A DNA stretch of 64,000 bases from Onchocerca lupi (Eukaryota > Nematoda > Chromadorea > Rhabditida > Onchocercidae). Below the pieces are notes generated by a model. The model searched no databases. It saw only the letters and a list, made by a program, of their open reading frames with translations, and had not been told where the DNA came from. Every line of letters begins with the position of its first letter. Position 1 is the stretch's first letter. The translations under genes and the position numbers were made by a program. Positions 39,580-52,047 of this stretch are shown one piece after another. The stretch lies in NCBI GenBank assembly GCA_028564675.1, contig JAOVVO010000099.1:104773-168772 (forward strand). Reading direction: 5' to 3'.

Positions 39580-41220
39580 CTTTAGTGAAGCTTCAATGAA
39601 TGTAAGAGAATTTCCTTCAAACGACCAGGAAATCAATGAAAGAATTCCAGCCCAGGATCGAAAAAAAGGAAGTCAAATTCAGAAAACTTTTACTATCAAT
39701 TGATATCATAATAGAGACATCATTCAATTAACATTAAGACCATGGATTGGAAAGAAATGAACAAAGAGGCTTATTTTATAATTTGTGGTTTTTCAATATG
39801 ATCTATTGGGATTCCTTTGTTCCGATAATGATGCAATTCAAATTATTTCTTCAAAATTTATGAAAGAAAAATATCACTCGAGATCAAACCACAAATGAAG
39901 AAGATGAAAAATTATGACAACTGATTGACCAATGCGTGTGAAAAAGTTACCACAACAACCTTCTCAAAACAAAACAAATTTTATGACTTTACCAATGCAG
40001 CTATTTATGTACGAACTATGGAATTCAAAAGGGAATTCAAAAAAAAGAAACACTCCTGGTCTTCGCTAAATTTCGATTCACAGCAATAAAAGTTATGCCA
40101 ATCGCTCAGTTCGAATTACTTGCAATACTTATCGAGATAAGGCTGCTCAATTCGTGGATCTCGAAAATATAACAATTTTGGTCGGATTTTCAATATACGT
40201 TGCATTGGATACAAAATCATTCCCGCCTATTACCAACTTTTGTACAAAATCGAGTCGAAGAAATAAGGGAAATGAAGTTTTCATTTCGTTATATTTCAAG
40301 TGAACATAATCCAGTCCAGGCTAAAAATCCCTTTCTTGGTTGCGAAAACTTTTACCAGAAAAGCTCAAAAATTATGAAATGTGGTGGTAAAGATCCACAT
40401 GGCTAAAAGAAAAAGAAACCAATTGGCACAATGGGAATTCAAACTCAAAGAAGACTATGAAAATGAAGGAGGAAAAAATGTTGCAAAATTCCCATCTGAG
40501 AAATAATACTTATTGATGGGAATCGTTTTAGTAAATGGATCAGATTATTAAGAACCATTGCTTAGATCCTCAAATTCATAAAACTAACAATAAAAGGAAA
40601 AATATCATAAATAGAATTAATATCAACTGAAAAAAAAATCAACTAGCCAGTGACGATTATAAATTGGCACATGGATGCTAATTAGACGAGCATAGTTAGA
40701 AGGATGACTAAAGAAGAAATTAATAAGTGGAATCTCTATTATGGTGAAGATGAAAAATTATGAAGATGAAAGAATCGATTGGAAAATTCAGAGCTAGATG
40801 AAAATAGGTAACATCTAATTTATCTCTCAAGTCATGATCTAGTAGCTGAACTTCTCATACAACAAAATTGAATCATACTGAAATTACACATACGCTGTCG
40901 GCAATGAGCTGTAAGTTTGAATTACCAAAAAGGAGCAGAACTGAAATCAAATAAGTCACAAATAAATACATATAAACGACGGATTTCTAAAAATGATGGA
41001 TTTTTAAACCAATCATGGATTGGCACATAGACAATGAATTTCTAAACAAATCAAACTACTTGTCAATGTTCGATTCTTCAAAGATCCGAATCAAACGTTT
41101 TAGAACTTTCGCTCAAGATGGACTGGACTATCTAGATCTTCTTTCAATCAAAGGCGATACTGAAGTAAGTAAAAAATGGGTTGCAATTATTCACTGTTTC
41201 ATTACGGAAGCAGAGTAGTT
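39580..41220 (+). pseudogene. Broken BEL/Pao pol (RT C-terminus, RNase H, integrase fragment)
   Basis: Fragments in shifting frames match the Pao polyprotein in order: an RT segment with MNVREFPSND and INERIPAQDR at about 39,600-39,660; TKRLIL, stop, then FQYDLLGF near 39,760; LVFAKFRF and QFELLAILIEIR at about 40,060-40,145; an RNase H-like LHWIQNHSRLLPTFVQNR (40,200-40,256) with VEEIRE and HNPVQA after it; TWLKEKETNW near 40,400; and an integrase-core fragment GLDYLDLLSIKGDTEVSKKW, then VAIIHCFITEAE and stop at 41,216. Several stops and at least three frame changes separate the pieces. Large stretches are missing. Confidence 0.82.
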
Positions 41221-41274
41221 GGAATTGGTAAAAAGTTTCAGTCTAGAAATTAAACTTAGATTTAATGCTTAAAT

Positions 41275-41765
41275 TGTTGTAAAATATAAAATAGCTCCTT
41301 TGTTCACATAGCTATCTTTGTATCCAACAAGATTTTATCGCAATAAATCATTTAATTCATAAAGAGCATTGCTTCAGTTGTGGAGATTTGATCATTTCTT
41401 CTTTCATTGGTTTAATACGTCTACTTGAAATTCTTGCAAAGTTCTATTTTCGAAAGACCTGCTTTATTCGATTTCCTTTACTACTTTATTTTGATCGATA
41501 TTCGCTTTCCAATTCAACTTTCAAATCTTATCAAATCGTATCAATTCTCACCAATAGCCCTAAGATAACTTTTCTTATATCAATAGGAAGTTTAATAAAT
41601 TATCGATGTATTATCGACAATCATCAATTTGCATATATCATAGTTACAGTGAATAAAGTCCATCAAACCAAAAACTTACTTACAAAATAAATCCAATTCT
41701 TCCAATTTCTAATCCCACAAAAATCCTCCACAATGAATACTTTTTTTTTCAGGACAATTTGATTT
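41275..41765 (+). repeat. 3' LTR of the BEL/Pao relic
   Basis: Right-hand partner of 39029-39346; clearly related from about 41,480 to 41,765, with an uncertain left part from 41,275. The two LTRs differ by many substitutions and indels, so insertion was old. Confidence 0.72.
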
Positions 41766-44050
41766 GACGGATGCATTAACTTTCTACATTATTCTCATTT
41801 TCTTGCTTCCTTTAGACTTACAAAAAATGAAAAAAAAAAAAAAAAGAAAAGAAAACTTTGTTGATTTTGTTTATTACTGCTATAATATTTGTTTATCATA
41901 CATTTAATAGCATTCCTATTGCATTAATGTTGATTGATTCGTTCAATTTGTCATCATTTACTGAAATGATAGCAAAATATATCTGTCAATAAACAATTTT
42001 CTTTATCACTCCCATATTTTTTCGCCTCCAAAATAACAGAAGATTTATATCAGAAATGGATTGCGTACGATTTGATTTTTCCAAAAATGGCGCTGTTAAG
42101 ATTATGAATCAATTATTGATCTATATTCGTTCATAGCCGAAAAAAAAAAAAAAATTTAAAATTAAACAGTAATTCAAATTTTGCAGAAGGAAGTTACGCA
42201 TTTTCGTTTTCTGGTTCTTTTTTTTTTTTCTAGTTTCTTTAGGTTCCTTTTTTTTTTTTCCTTTCTTTTATTTTAAGTATATATATTATTATTCTTTTCA
42301 TTCTATCGAACTTGCATTCCAATTTCACTCATTTCATTTGCATTTAGCAAAATATGAAATTCTAACCCAATTTTTCTCAAGTAAATTGATTATCATATCA
42401 AAAGATTGTGTAGAAATCGCTAGCTTTTCATTTTCTCTAATTAATTCTTTTTTCATTTTTTTTTTTTTTAAAAAAAAGCAAATTAATTATGTTGTTGTCA
42501 TTGTCATCATAAACCAATTTATTCCCATTTTTTCCCAGCTGTTTTCAGTTTAATTTTTGTACATTCATATTTCGACCATTACACAGTTTAAAACAGCATA
42601 TAATTTCCAAATAAATCATTTTTCCATCTGCATCAACATAAACTACCTCTCCTGTATTGTATCAGAAGTTCGCATTAGAAGCACTAATTATCGATTAATT
42701 TTTGCGACATTTTTTTAACAGCTACTTCGTACCTATTTTTCATTCCTCTTAGATTAGTTTGATTTGAGCAATTGCGATTATCAGTACTATAATTGCCCAT
42801 TAATAGTGTTCTTTGTTTAATTATCATATCAGAGAATACTTGAGGTGTAGTTATCAGGTGCAACGTAGCATTTACTAATTGTATACTGTCTTATTATTTT
42901 GCTGCTAATCATCTTTCCATGTAAAATTTTATTTTCATTCTTGCCTATTAATTAAATAATTAGCCAACTCGCTCCTATACATACAATTTTTTTTTTTTTT
43001 TTTGTTTTGGACAAAGTTCCGCATTATATCAGATAATTGATATTATAATTGAAATATACGAATAGAATGTTATTCGTTTGAAATTTATCAACATACTCGC
43101 TAATTATTTCATTAAACAATGTGCTTAATTTTTGATGATAAAAAAATTTTCATTTCTCAAATTTTCAATTTTTTCATCAATTTTAATTTCCATATTCTGA
43201 TTGTGTATCGCTGACAACATTTTCGTTCACTAAATTAGAATTAATGTACTTATTGAAATATTTCAGTACACAGAAAAGAAAAACAGAAAAATCATTTTCA
43301 GTATCACAATAAAAGAGGAAGGGTAAATAGAAAGGAAAAATTACTTCCATCTTCGCATTTTAACATTTTGATATCGCAAACTTTCTGTCGTAAATTGTTC
43401 ACATTGAATTTCCCATCCTTTCAAGATATCTCGGGGTATTTTAGTATTTTTCGATATCTAAATTTTTAGCTAATCCAACATGTTGCACTTACTGAATGCT
43501 TTTTTAAATTAAATTTTTAAGTTCAAATAAATGTCTATGAATTTTGCTCAATATTTTCGTCATCTTATAGGCATTTGTGATATTTAATATTCTATCAATT
43601 ATAAATGTAATATAAGTTATAGAAAGGAAACAAATATATGGCAAAAGCAAGAATTTTTGAAGGAAAAGTCACATGAAACTTGTCCATTCTTTTTTTTCAT
43701 TCTCATCATTTTCATTTCTTCTTGCAATTATTCTCTTCCGCAATGTTTACTATTTTAATTTTCTACCTTTAACCTTTGATCATATTTAGAATAATATCGT
43801 AATTAACTGATTGATTTATAACCATAGATTTTTTTTTTTTTTCCACTCAAAAAGAAATTCTTTCCATCTTTGTGGCTAAATTCATCGCATAGATTTTGAT
43901 GTATAAAAATCGCAGGGATTAATTGGAATTGGCGAAATCGGAAGCGCTAAAGAAGAAGACGGCTAAATTAATTTTATGGTAGTTGTTATTGAAATAATTC
44001 GACAAATTTCGGGATAAAATTTCGAAAATTTCTAATAAGACTAATTTTCA
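41766..44050. other. Intergenic, upstream of the SLC16-like gene
   Basis: AT-rich DNA with multiple T and A runs (for example 41827-41845, 42220-42260, 42981-43000). No gene recognised. The right end is the promoter side of the transporter gene. A slightly richer stretch at 43,915-43,980 could be a 5' UTR exon with donor ATG|GTAGTT. Confidence 0.5.
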
Positions 44051-44060
44051 GGATATTTCA
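44041..44060 (+). promoter_or_regulatory. Candidate trans-splice or 5' UTR acceptor before the SLC16-like start
   Basis: The sequence ctaattttcag ends at 44051, nine bases before the ATG at 44061. In nematodes a TTTTCAG this close to the start codon is typical either of a spliced-leader addition site or of the second exon of a gene with a 5' UTR exon. The sequence cannot tell which. Confidence 0.55.
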
Positions 44061-47000
44061 ATGAAGAAAAACGAGATAAAAGGTAAAAAAAGTGCTGAAG
44101 ATAATGTACAATATGTTCCTGTAGTTGACGGTGGTTGGGGATGGGTTGTTGTTGTTGGCTCATTTTTCATCCATGTTTTCGCCGATGGTATCGTTTATTC
44201 GTTTGGTTTACTGCTTGAAATTATCATGAAGGTTTAATTTTGCATTTTTTTTTCTAAACCAAGATTTTTGAAGTGCAACAAATTTGTTGATAATGAAAAT
44301 TCCAATCTGATAATCAATAATTTCGTACTTCTTGAATTGTTTCAATGATCATAAGAAATAAATTTGTCTTTTCGAAGCTCTTCTGCTCTTCAATTTTTCA
44401 TATAGCATCTGGTATTGATTCATTTTTCATAACTTTCAGGAATTTAATGCAAGCAATACAAAAGCATCGGTGATAATTTCATTATTAACAGGTCTAAACC
44501 TTGGAATGGGACCTATAGCAAGTGCAGTGACAAATAAGTATGGATGTCGGATGACAACAATTCTAGGATCATTGATTGCAACTATTGGGTATAAATATCC
44601 TTTTGACAAATAAATTTTATAAACTATTCTTTTCTATTTTTTCTTTCTTTTTTTTTTTTGATAAAAACTAAATATCAGATAATGAATTAAAACAAAAGGC
44701 ACAAAAGAGTGTTATTGGATTTTTGCATGTAAAATAAAGTTTACTTGCCGATAACCGTTGAAAAAGCCAAATTTCCTTCAAAACACAATATCGGCAAGTA
44801 ATGTGTTCATCCATTAATTGAGACAATTACTGTGCATATATTAATTAGTTTTTACAATTAGCCAACTTGACTTTTGCTTATTTAGTCTAACTTTACTTCG
44901 TTCTTAGTCCAATTGTAAGTTCTATTAGTTGTTCAATCACCGCATTTCTTTACAGTATCAATTTTTTCCTGATAATATCACAATACTTCACTTATGTAAC
45001 TTTAGCTTTATGCAACAATTTCTACATTGAAATCATCATTCGTGACAATTTTCCATATCTTTTGCGGGAAAAACAAAAAATTCAAAAAGTGTTGCAAAAA
45101 TTTGAACTATTTTATTTCTTTCATTTTTAGAATTCAAAATTAATTTCATTCAACTTATTGCATTATATATGCTTGCTATTTAATAATTTCTTGCTGTTTT
45201 TTTTTTTTCTTGTAATCTTAAATAACGACTAATAATGGGAAGAATTGAACTTTATAGACGAATAATTCTCACAAAATATTCTACGTATCATTTCAGTTGT
45301 GCTGCATCATATTATGCAACATCAATAGAATATCTAATTGGTTCAGTTGGTTGTGTGATGGGTATTGGTTTCGGTTTGATGTATTGTCCGGCTATTGTCA
45401 TTGTTACTATGTATTTCGAAAAGAAAAGGTTCATTTATTCAATTCGAAATTGTATAAATTATAACCATTTTAGCAAATTTTTTTCTATAATATTAGAAAA
45501 AATTTTCTATTTTTTTATTTTTTTAATGACTAAACTTGTGACAGAATTGATTGATTAATAAATATTTTACTAATTAGTAAATTAATATAATCACTTAGAT
45601 AAGATATTTAATCTTTGAATGAATAACTGATACATATTATGCGTTATTATTCCATATTATGATCTAGAAGTGGAATCATTCAATTAAGTTTTTTTTTTTT
45701 CTTTTTTTTTTTTTTCATTTTTTTGCTTTCCAGATCTATGGCTACCGGTATAGCAGTATGTGGTGCTGGTGTTGGTACCGTCCTTTTTGCACCAATCTGT
45801 CGAGAACTTATCAAATTTTCATGGAGAACAGCTTTCGCCGTTTATGCAGGTAAACTATGATTAAATTTTAATAATTTTGAGTTTATTCACACAAAAACTG
45901 TCACTTTTTATCCCTTTTCACTTCATATTTGTTCTTTTTTTTCTCTTTTTTTTTGTTTTTTTGCAATACTACTAATTGCTCATTTTCTCTAAAATGATAG
46001 TAATAAATTTACAGTAATTGTATTAATGTGTTCCTTATGCGGTGCCACTTTTCGACCTTTGAAATTTGTTGCTGTCGAAGACAAAACGGAAAAAAAGAAA
46101 GTCTCCAAAGGAAATGAGAAAAATGGATTCGTAGAAATGGTACATCGGCATTCGGTATGTTTTTTTATTAGTTTTCATCATATTTTCTTACTACATTTAA
46201 CAAATTGTTGTTTTATCGTATCAAACATTTTAGAAGTTTTTTATGAAGTGTTTTGAAATAGAAATCGACTAATTTTTTTTTTCTTTTTCTATTTATTAAG
46301 TGCTGCTTAGAGTATCTTTAATACGACTAGTGGCTATTATGATGATAGATAACATTTTGTTGTTCAAAACATATCTGATCCATCTAAACAGGATGAAGAA
46401 AATGCGCCATTATCAATCACATTACTTTCATCAAGCCAACAAAATATTGCTGTCAAGGAAGAAAATGGGAAAATAGAACGATCGGAATCGTTGAAGAGAG
46501 ACATTCCTTCTCGAAGAAATCGAACGATTTCAGAATCCACTGGATACATCAATGTTAAAGTGCTTTACTATTATTATTATTATTATTTTTGTACATTTTC
46601 AATAATATATTAAATTTTGAGGTATCATTACATGTTCTAATTGTTCCATTGCTTTTTACTGTAAGAAAAGCGTAGGACATGGTTGTTAGGACATGATAAT
46701 TATTATTCGTTTTACTATCAAGATTGACATTACGATTCTCATTCGCTACACAAAACAACAGGATGTTTCAAATTAATTATTATTGTACTACTCTTTTTTT
46801 AAATTTAGGATGTGTTCTACACAGGTTCATTGAGCGAATTACCACAAGATGAACATCGCCGATCGCTTGCATCGCTCAATATCAAGGATGATAAGTTGAA
46901 AAGTTTGGAGGAGATAGTGATAAATCAAGAAAAAGAGGAGAAAATAAATAAAACAAGAGAAATTTGGAGGTGTGCTTCAAATGAGTAAAATTAGATTAGT

Positions 47001-49791
47001 ATAAAAGAAATGGACATAAAACCATGGAAGGATATTTGTCTAAAACTATTAACAGTCATTAGTAAAGCTAATATAACCTTTTAATATTGCATCAGATTAA
47101 AAAAAAAAAAAAAATATATGAGAAAATCGTAAGTTTACGAATTTATTTCAAAATAGTTTTCCGGAAGATAAAACCAACTAGCATTCATGCTGTAATATTT
47201 TTGGCAGATTCACTTCCTTTTTCTTTTTTATTAAGTATATAGTGGATACTGAAGTCATAGAAATAATTTACTCCGAAAATTTTGCAATTAGAAAATTCTA
47301 AATCTTTCCTATATAATTTATATTGCTTTGAGTACATTTTAAATTATAGTTATGTCATTTGCCTGATTCCTGAATTCTTTGCAGTTTAATCTTCGTCCAA
47401 AAATTGAAGTTGAGTGGCAAGTTATTTTAATTCGTTGTTTAGTTCAAAATTTATTACTTTATAATTCATTTTACTATTAATATTGTTTTTACCTTGCCTC
47501 ACTTACATCACATCTATATTATTTTTAGGACAGTGGAGAAAATGACGGATATCTCGTTACTTGCTAATCCAATATTTCTACTTTATGCGATTTCAAATCT
47601 ACTTACAAGCATCGCATTCAACTCACCACTTGTTTTTTTACCTCCACATGCAACCAATGTTGGTTTAACCTCTTCACAAACTGCAAACGTTATTAGTGCA
47701 TTCGGTAAGTGCAGGTTTTTACTTAAATTAACTTTAAAAAACTTGAATCTGTGTTTCAAACTAATCTTTGATTACTAACAGCAAAACTTATGAAAATGTG
47801 ATGAAAAATACAGTAAAAATTTCGGTACCGCTTGAAGTGGAGGTAAGAATTAGCAACAAATGGAGCTCAAATTCTCGTAATTATGATTTAAACACTGCAA
47901 ATTCTGAAAAAATAAATCATTTAAAAGATATGAGGAAGGTAGAAAATCAGAAGCTTAGATTAAGCCTTAACATAATTTTAGCTTAAATCATCATGCTCAA
48001 GTTTGCACTATTTATCATCTCCTAACAAATTTAGGTACGGAAGGGAATCGTCTCTATCAAATTTTTGATGAGGTTTCAACCATTTCTTATCATAATTAAA
48101 TCTAATTCAGTAAAATTGTTGATAATTCATATGAATCAGAAACTCTATCATTTTTATGAAAGTAGTGCAATGTGAGATGGAATTCTGAAAAGCAAAATAT
48201 AGTAAGGTAAGAGAGAAATAATATGACATGAAATGGAAAAGAATAAAATTCTCTTTTATTCTCTTTTAATTCATTTTTAGAATTTTTGAAAAAAAGCTTG
48301 TTATATTTTGCTGATAAATTTCAAAACTTTCAAAGTTTTCAAATTTTTTCAGGTTTTATGAACACAATTGGACGAATTTTGGTAGGAATAATATCTGATC
48401 GTAAATTACCGTGTAGATATGGGAAAAATACGGCACGAAATAGATTATGGATCTATATATCATCACTAAGTATATGTGGTTTGTTAACAGCCGGTGTATT
48501 CCTTTGTGATAGTTACATAACTTTAGCTGTAAGTTTAAAAGAATCTGCTATTCGGGAAGCCATTCATTATAAAATTTTCCCAAAGTGAACAAAATGACTG
48601 TATGCCGAAAATTATCCTAAATGATCGTTAAGAATAACCACATGAAATAACTCGTTAGATTTTGAACTGTTTTATCCGGAAAAATTTTTCTCTTCTAATC
48701 ATTATTTTAATCTGATGGCAATTACCATTATCTATTACTTTATAACTATTTGGCGATAATTAATTAGTGTGAAGTAATTAAGTGCCTACTTCACTTCTTT
48801 GAGGTCTATAGAAAATGCGAATATTTGAATTTTAGATCTCTTCTAATCTATGTTATTATTTCTAATAGCTATTGTAATGATAGTTGCCATCGAATCAAAG
48901 TAGTGATTAAAATAAGAAGAAGGAGACAAAAGATGACTGTCAAAACTTTTGATAATATAAACTTTGATAACTTAACTATAAACATTTTCGTAATCCTTCA
49001 TCGAAGCATAATTTCATGTTAATGCTCATTCCATCCATTTGCAGACCTATTCTGGTTTGTTCGGATTAATGTTATCATCTTACGTATGCCTTACGTCAGT
49101 ATTGCTTGTTGACTTAATCGGTATTGAAAAACTGACTAACGCATTCGGTTTAATTTTACTTTTCCAAGGTATCGGTACCATTGTAGGACCGCCTATATCT
49201 GGTAAGATTTACTAGATTATCAAATTGCAACTTTTTGTGCTTCTAATCAATCCATTTATGACACTTTTTTATCGGGTAGCCACATGAACTCACTCAATGG
49301 AAGAATTTTGACAGGAAAAGTGAGACATATTGAAATCTTTAAAATACTGAATTCTGAACAAATATAAGCTCTGCCTGCGACACTGTCTCCACTCATTTAA
49401 CATCAAAGCGTTTCAATTATTATTCATCTACTCACACTACTACCGTATAAGTGTAATGAATCACAAAATGACTTTTTTATACCGTTAATATTACCAATTT
49501 ATGTTCAAAATATTAAGTCAAAAATGTATCTGATAGGAAAAATGAAGGAAAGAAATTTATTTGTTGGATGAAATGTAAGTAAATATATGCATGTACTTTT
49601 CATTTCAATAATTATATTCAAATTAATAAAATTGTTTTCTAGGACAAATAGCTGACTTAACCGGTTCTTATGATATGTCATTTGTATTCTGCGGTATAGC
49701 ACTTTTAATTTCGGGTTTGATGTTGGTAATTGTCCCACGAATCGAACAAAAGCGAATGATGAATAATAAATTAATATCACCTGTTCCTTAA
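44061..49791 (+). CDS. SLC16 / monocarboxylate-transporter-like MFS membrane protein
   Basis: Major-facilitator solute carrier of the SLC16 family; substrate unknown. Exons: 44061-44231, 44440-44588, 45297-45428, 45734-45849, 46015-46154, 46392-46553, 46809-46969, 47529-47704, 48353-48528, 49045-49201, 49643-49791 (TAA). All GT-AG, all phases agree; 1689 nt, 562 residues. Seen: the family signature DGGWGWVVVVGSF before TM1; the TM4-5 motif YFEKKRSMATGIAVCGAGVG; a long charged central loop (exons 5-7) with DVFYTGSL, a phrase found in animal SLC16 loops; and SQTANVISAFGFMNTIGR / ILVGIISDR in the TM8 region. About 12 hydrophobic segments in total. At the TM8 position where rat MCT1 has a catalytic Asp (D302) this protein appears to have Asn, while the Arg (R306) is kept, so it may not be a classic proton-lactate carrier. 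Confidence 0.9.
44741..44801. repeat. 13-bp perfect inverted repeat in transporter intron 2
   Basis: ttacttgccgata (44741-44753) and tatcggcaagtaa (44789-44801) are exact reverse complements around a 35-bp loop. Pairing does not extend outward. Could be a small hairpin RNA or the remnant of a MITE; no other sign supports either. Confidence 0.7.
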
Positions 49792-51982
49792 TCTTTACAA
49801 GAAGATATAAAGTTTCAATTCATTTTGTCTCTGATAATTCTTGTTAAAATTATTAAGCTCTAGAACGAATCTCAAAATATTTGTCCACCAGATTCTTTAA
49901 CAAATAGTTATATGAATTGTCATCTGTTTCTATATATCTATTTGTTTTCGATCTATGATTTATATATGAATTGTCATCTGTTTCCATATATCTATTTGTT
50001 TTCGATCTGTGATTTATGTAAAGAATTATCAGAGTTGATAAAAATGATGATGATGCTTTGTTGTTTATTTGCTTTCTAACATGCAAAATTTATTTTAAAA
50101 GAAATCTTTTAAAAAAGTAACCTGGAATATTCTCATTTTAATCTTGCTTGGACGCTCTCATATTTTTTTGATTAAAGACTTGTCATCTTCAATACATCCA
50201 AATATCTTTGTTTTCGCGACACCACGCTCAACAATACATAACATCCACGTGTAATTAATGACATGAAATGAATATCTGTCTTATTGATTGGCACTATCAA
50301 TCATTTCTTTTCATTCCATTTCTGTTGACAATGTTCATTTTTACAGATTTTTTTAAAATTGAAAATTTTCTAAACTACTCTAACTTAAAGTTGATTGAAC
50401 AAAGTGTTAACTTCAGATTGTTAAGTTTGTTTGTTCAACAATATTGATTATTTTTACCTTTAATTGATGGAAGAAAAAGAAATAAATAAAATCAATTCAT
50501 ATCATCTTTCCTACCATTTACAATCAATTAATGACTACAATTTTTGGCCAAATTATTTCTAGAGATATCGAGAAGAGTTTAAAATATTTGGTCATATCCT
50601 GAAATGATAACTCGAACAGAGAAGAAACGATAGAAACAACATTGGCTGCTTTATCGAGAAATACCATCAAATGATTTTCATTGTAAGGAAAAAATCCTCT
50701 TAAAAAATATTGTATCATGAATCAAAAATTTCGCTACAAGGAGAACCAATTTTTGGATTTCCAGAAGCATCATGTTTTGGAATTATTGAAATTTGCTATT
50801 AATAATAATGATATTAATAAAACTGATAATTATGATTTTGACAACATATGAATCGGTATTTGTGCCTTCATATCAAATCTTACAAAATCTAATCAAGCAA
50901 CGTTTGCGCATCATTTTAAGTTCTCAACAGTATAAAAGAACGACATTTGCGCGCATTTATTTAAATTCCTACAAATATCATAAATTTCACTTAAGCATTA
51001 TTTAAAGCTTTAACAAGCATAATAAAACCACATTTTATTCCTTCTTGTTATTTTTGCTACAAGTGTGATGGTACTTTGCGACAAGGAGATATCTTACGAT
51101 AGCCATTCCTAAGCAAATATTTGATTACATAATATCAAATATACTGCTGCAACAGCTTATCAGAAATCTAACGCTACAACCTGATACCGTAAACGCGGCT
51201 GGTTCGTTAGTTCTGTACGGTGTGTACATATACACACCCACATATATATATTTATGTGTATTATTTTTGATGATTAGGTTGAGGTTTTAAGTCTGGGAGT
51301 AAGTGTTAGGTTTTATCAGGTGATAGGTTGGCACAATGGTACTTTTATTTCAGGTCTAAAAAGTAAGTTTTGGTTTTGAATTTCGAGAATTTTTTTAAAT
51401 TCAAATTTGAAATTTCGGATTTGTACGTGATCATTATATGAAGAGATATATGTACTGATAAAGATTACCATTGATCGAATACTTCCACCGAATGAATCAT
51501 TACGTAATTAGAAATTTTGCTTATTTAGGAACATTTATTATAAAATTAGGTGGTTCCAATCAGTAATTTCATATTCATCTCTTCTTTATGCTGCAAAATC
51601 GTTTTATCGAAGAGTAAACAAAAATATTTCCGACATCAATATGATTTAAATTATATTGCAATAATAATTTTGAGTTTAATTTATTAGCATTAAAATTTTC
51701 AAAATGAAAATTTATCCTTTGTAAGGTCAAATTAAAAGTCTGACTTTTTCGAACGATGTGTTAGGAAATTGAGTCATTTGCATACTGGCATCGTAAGTTC
51801 ATGTAATTTGCACGGTAAGATCAAAAAGTCAAGTGATTTACATAATTATTTTGAAAATGACCAATAAGTTTCATGTTTGCTTTATTATTGATAAATTAAT
51901 TTGAAAAATTTAATAAATATTCGTGATTGTATTACGTTTCATCTAATCAACAGTATCTCAAAACGACGGAATTTAATTTCAG
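49792..51982. other. Transporter 3' flank and intergenic space before the CLK kinase
   Basis: Contains a two-copy 54-bp repeat (49911-50018), AATAAA-type motifs near 50,482, a short palindrome gtgtgtacatatacacac near 51,220, and the 5' flank of the kinase gene, ending in the acceptor taatttcag at 51982. No ORF with coding character. Confidence 0.5.
49911..50018. repeat. Two-copy 54-bp tandem repeat
   Basis: Copies at 49911-49964 and 49965-50018 differ at only a few positions (ctatatat/ccatatat, ctatga/ctgtga). It lies about 120 bp past the transporter stop codon, so it is probably in its 3' UTR or just beyond. Confidence 0.88.
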
Positions 51983-52047
51983 CATTGGGTGCTGTTATAT
52001 TTATCGTTACAAGGGTTTGAGAACCGGTAGGTGAAGTGTTCTTGGGA
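51974..52047 (+). promoter_or_regulatory. 5' UTR / trans-splice acceptor of the CLK kinase short isoform
   Basis: Acceptor taatttcag ends at 51982. The following 65 nt hold an in-frame stop (52018-52020) before the first ATG at 52048, so translation should start at 52048. This is compatible with spliced-leader addition or a cis-spliced 5' UTR exon. Confidence 0.5.

Larger units (their letters stand above)
39029..41765 (+). mobile_element. Degenerate BEL/Pao-type LTR retrotransposon
   Basis: About 2.7 kb with two similar flanking repeats and a broken pol between them in BEL/Pao order. Internal length is about 1.9 kb, far below the several kb of an intact BEL/Pao element, so gag, protease and much of RT and integrase are lost. 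Frameshifts and stops show that it is dead. It sits between flp-19 and the SLC16 gene, in the same orientation as the latter. Outer ends and target-site duplication could not be fixed by eye. Confidence 0.8.

Noticed and set aside
46364..46758. Minus-strand ORFs over the transporter
   Set aside because: Antisense shadows of exon 6 and its intron.
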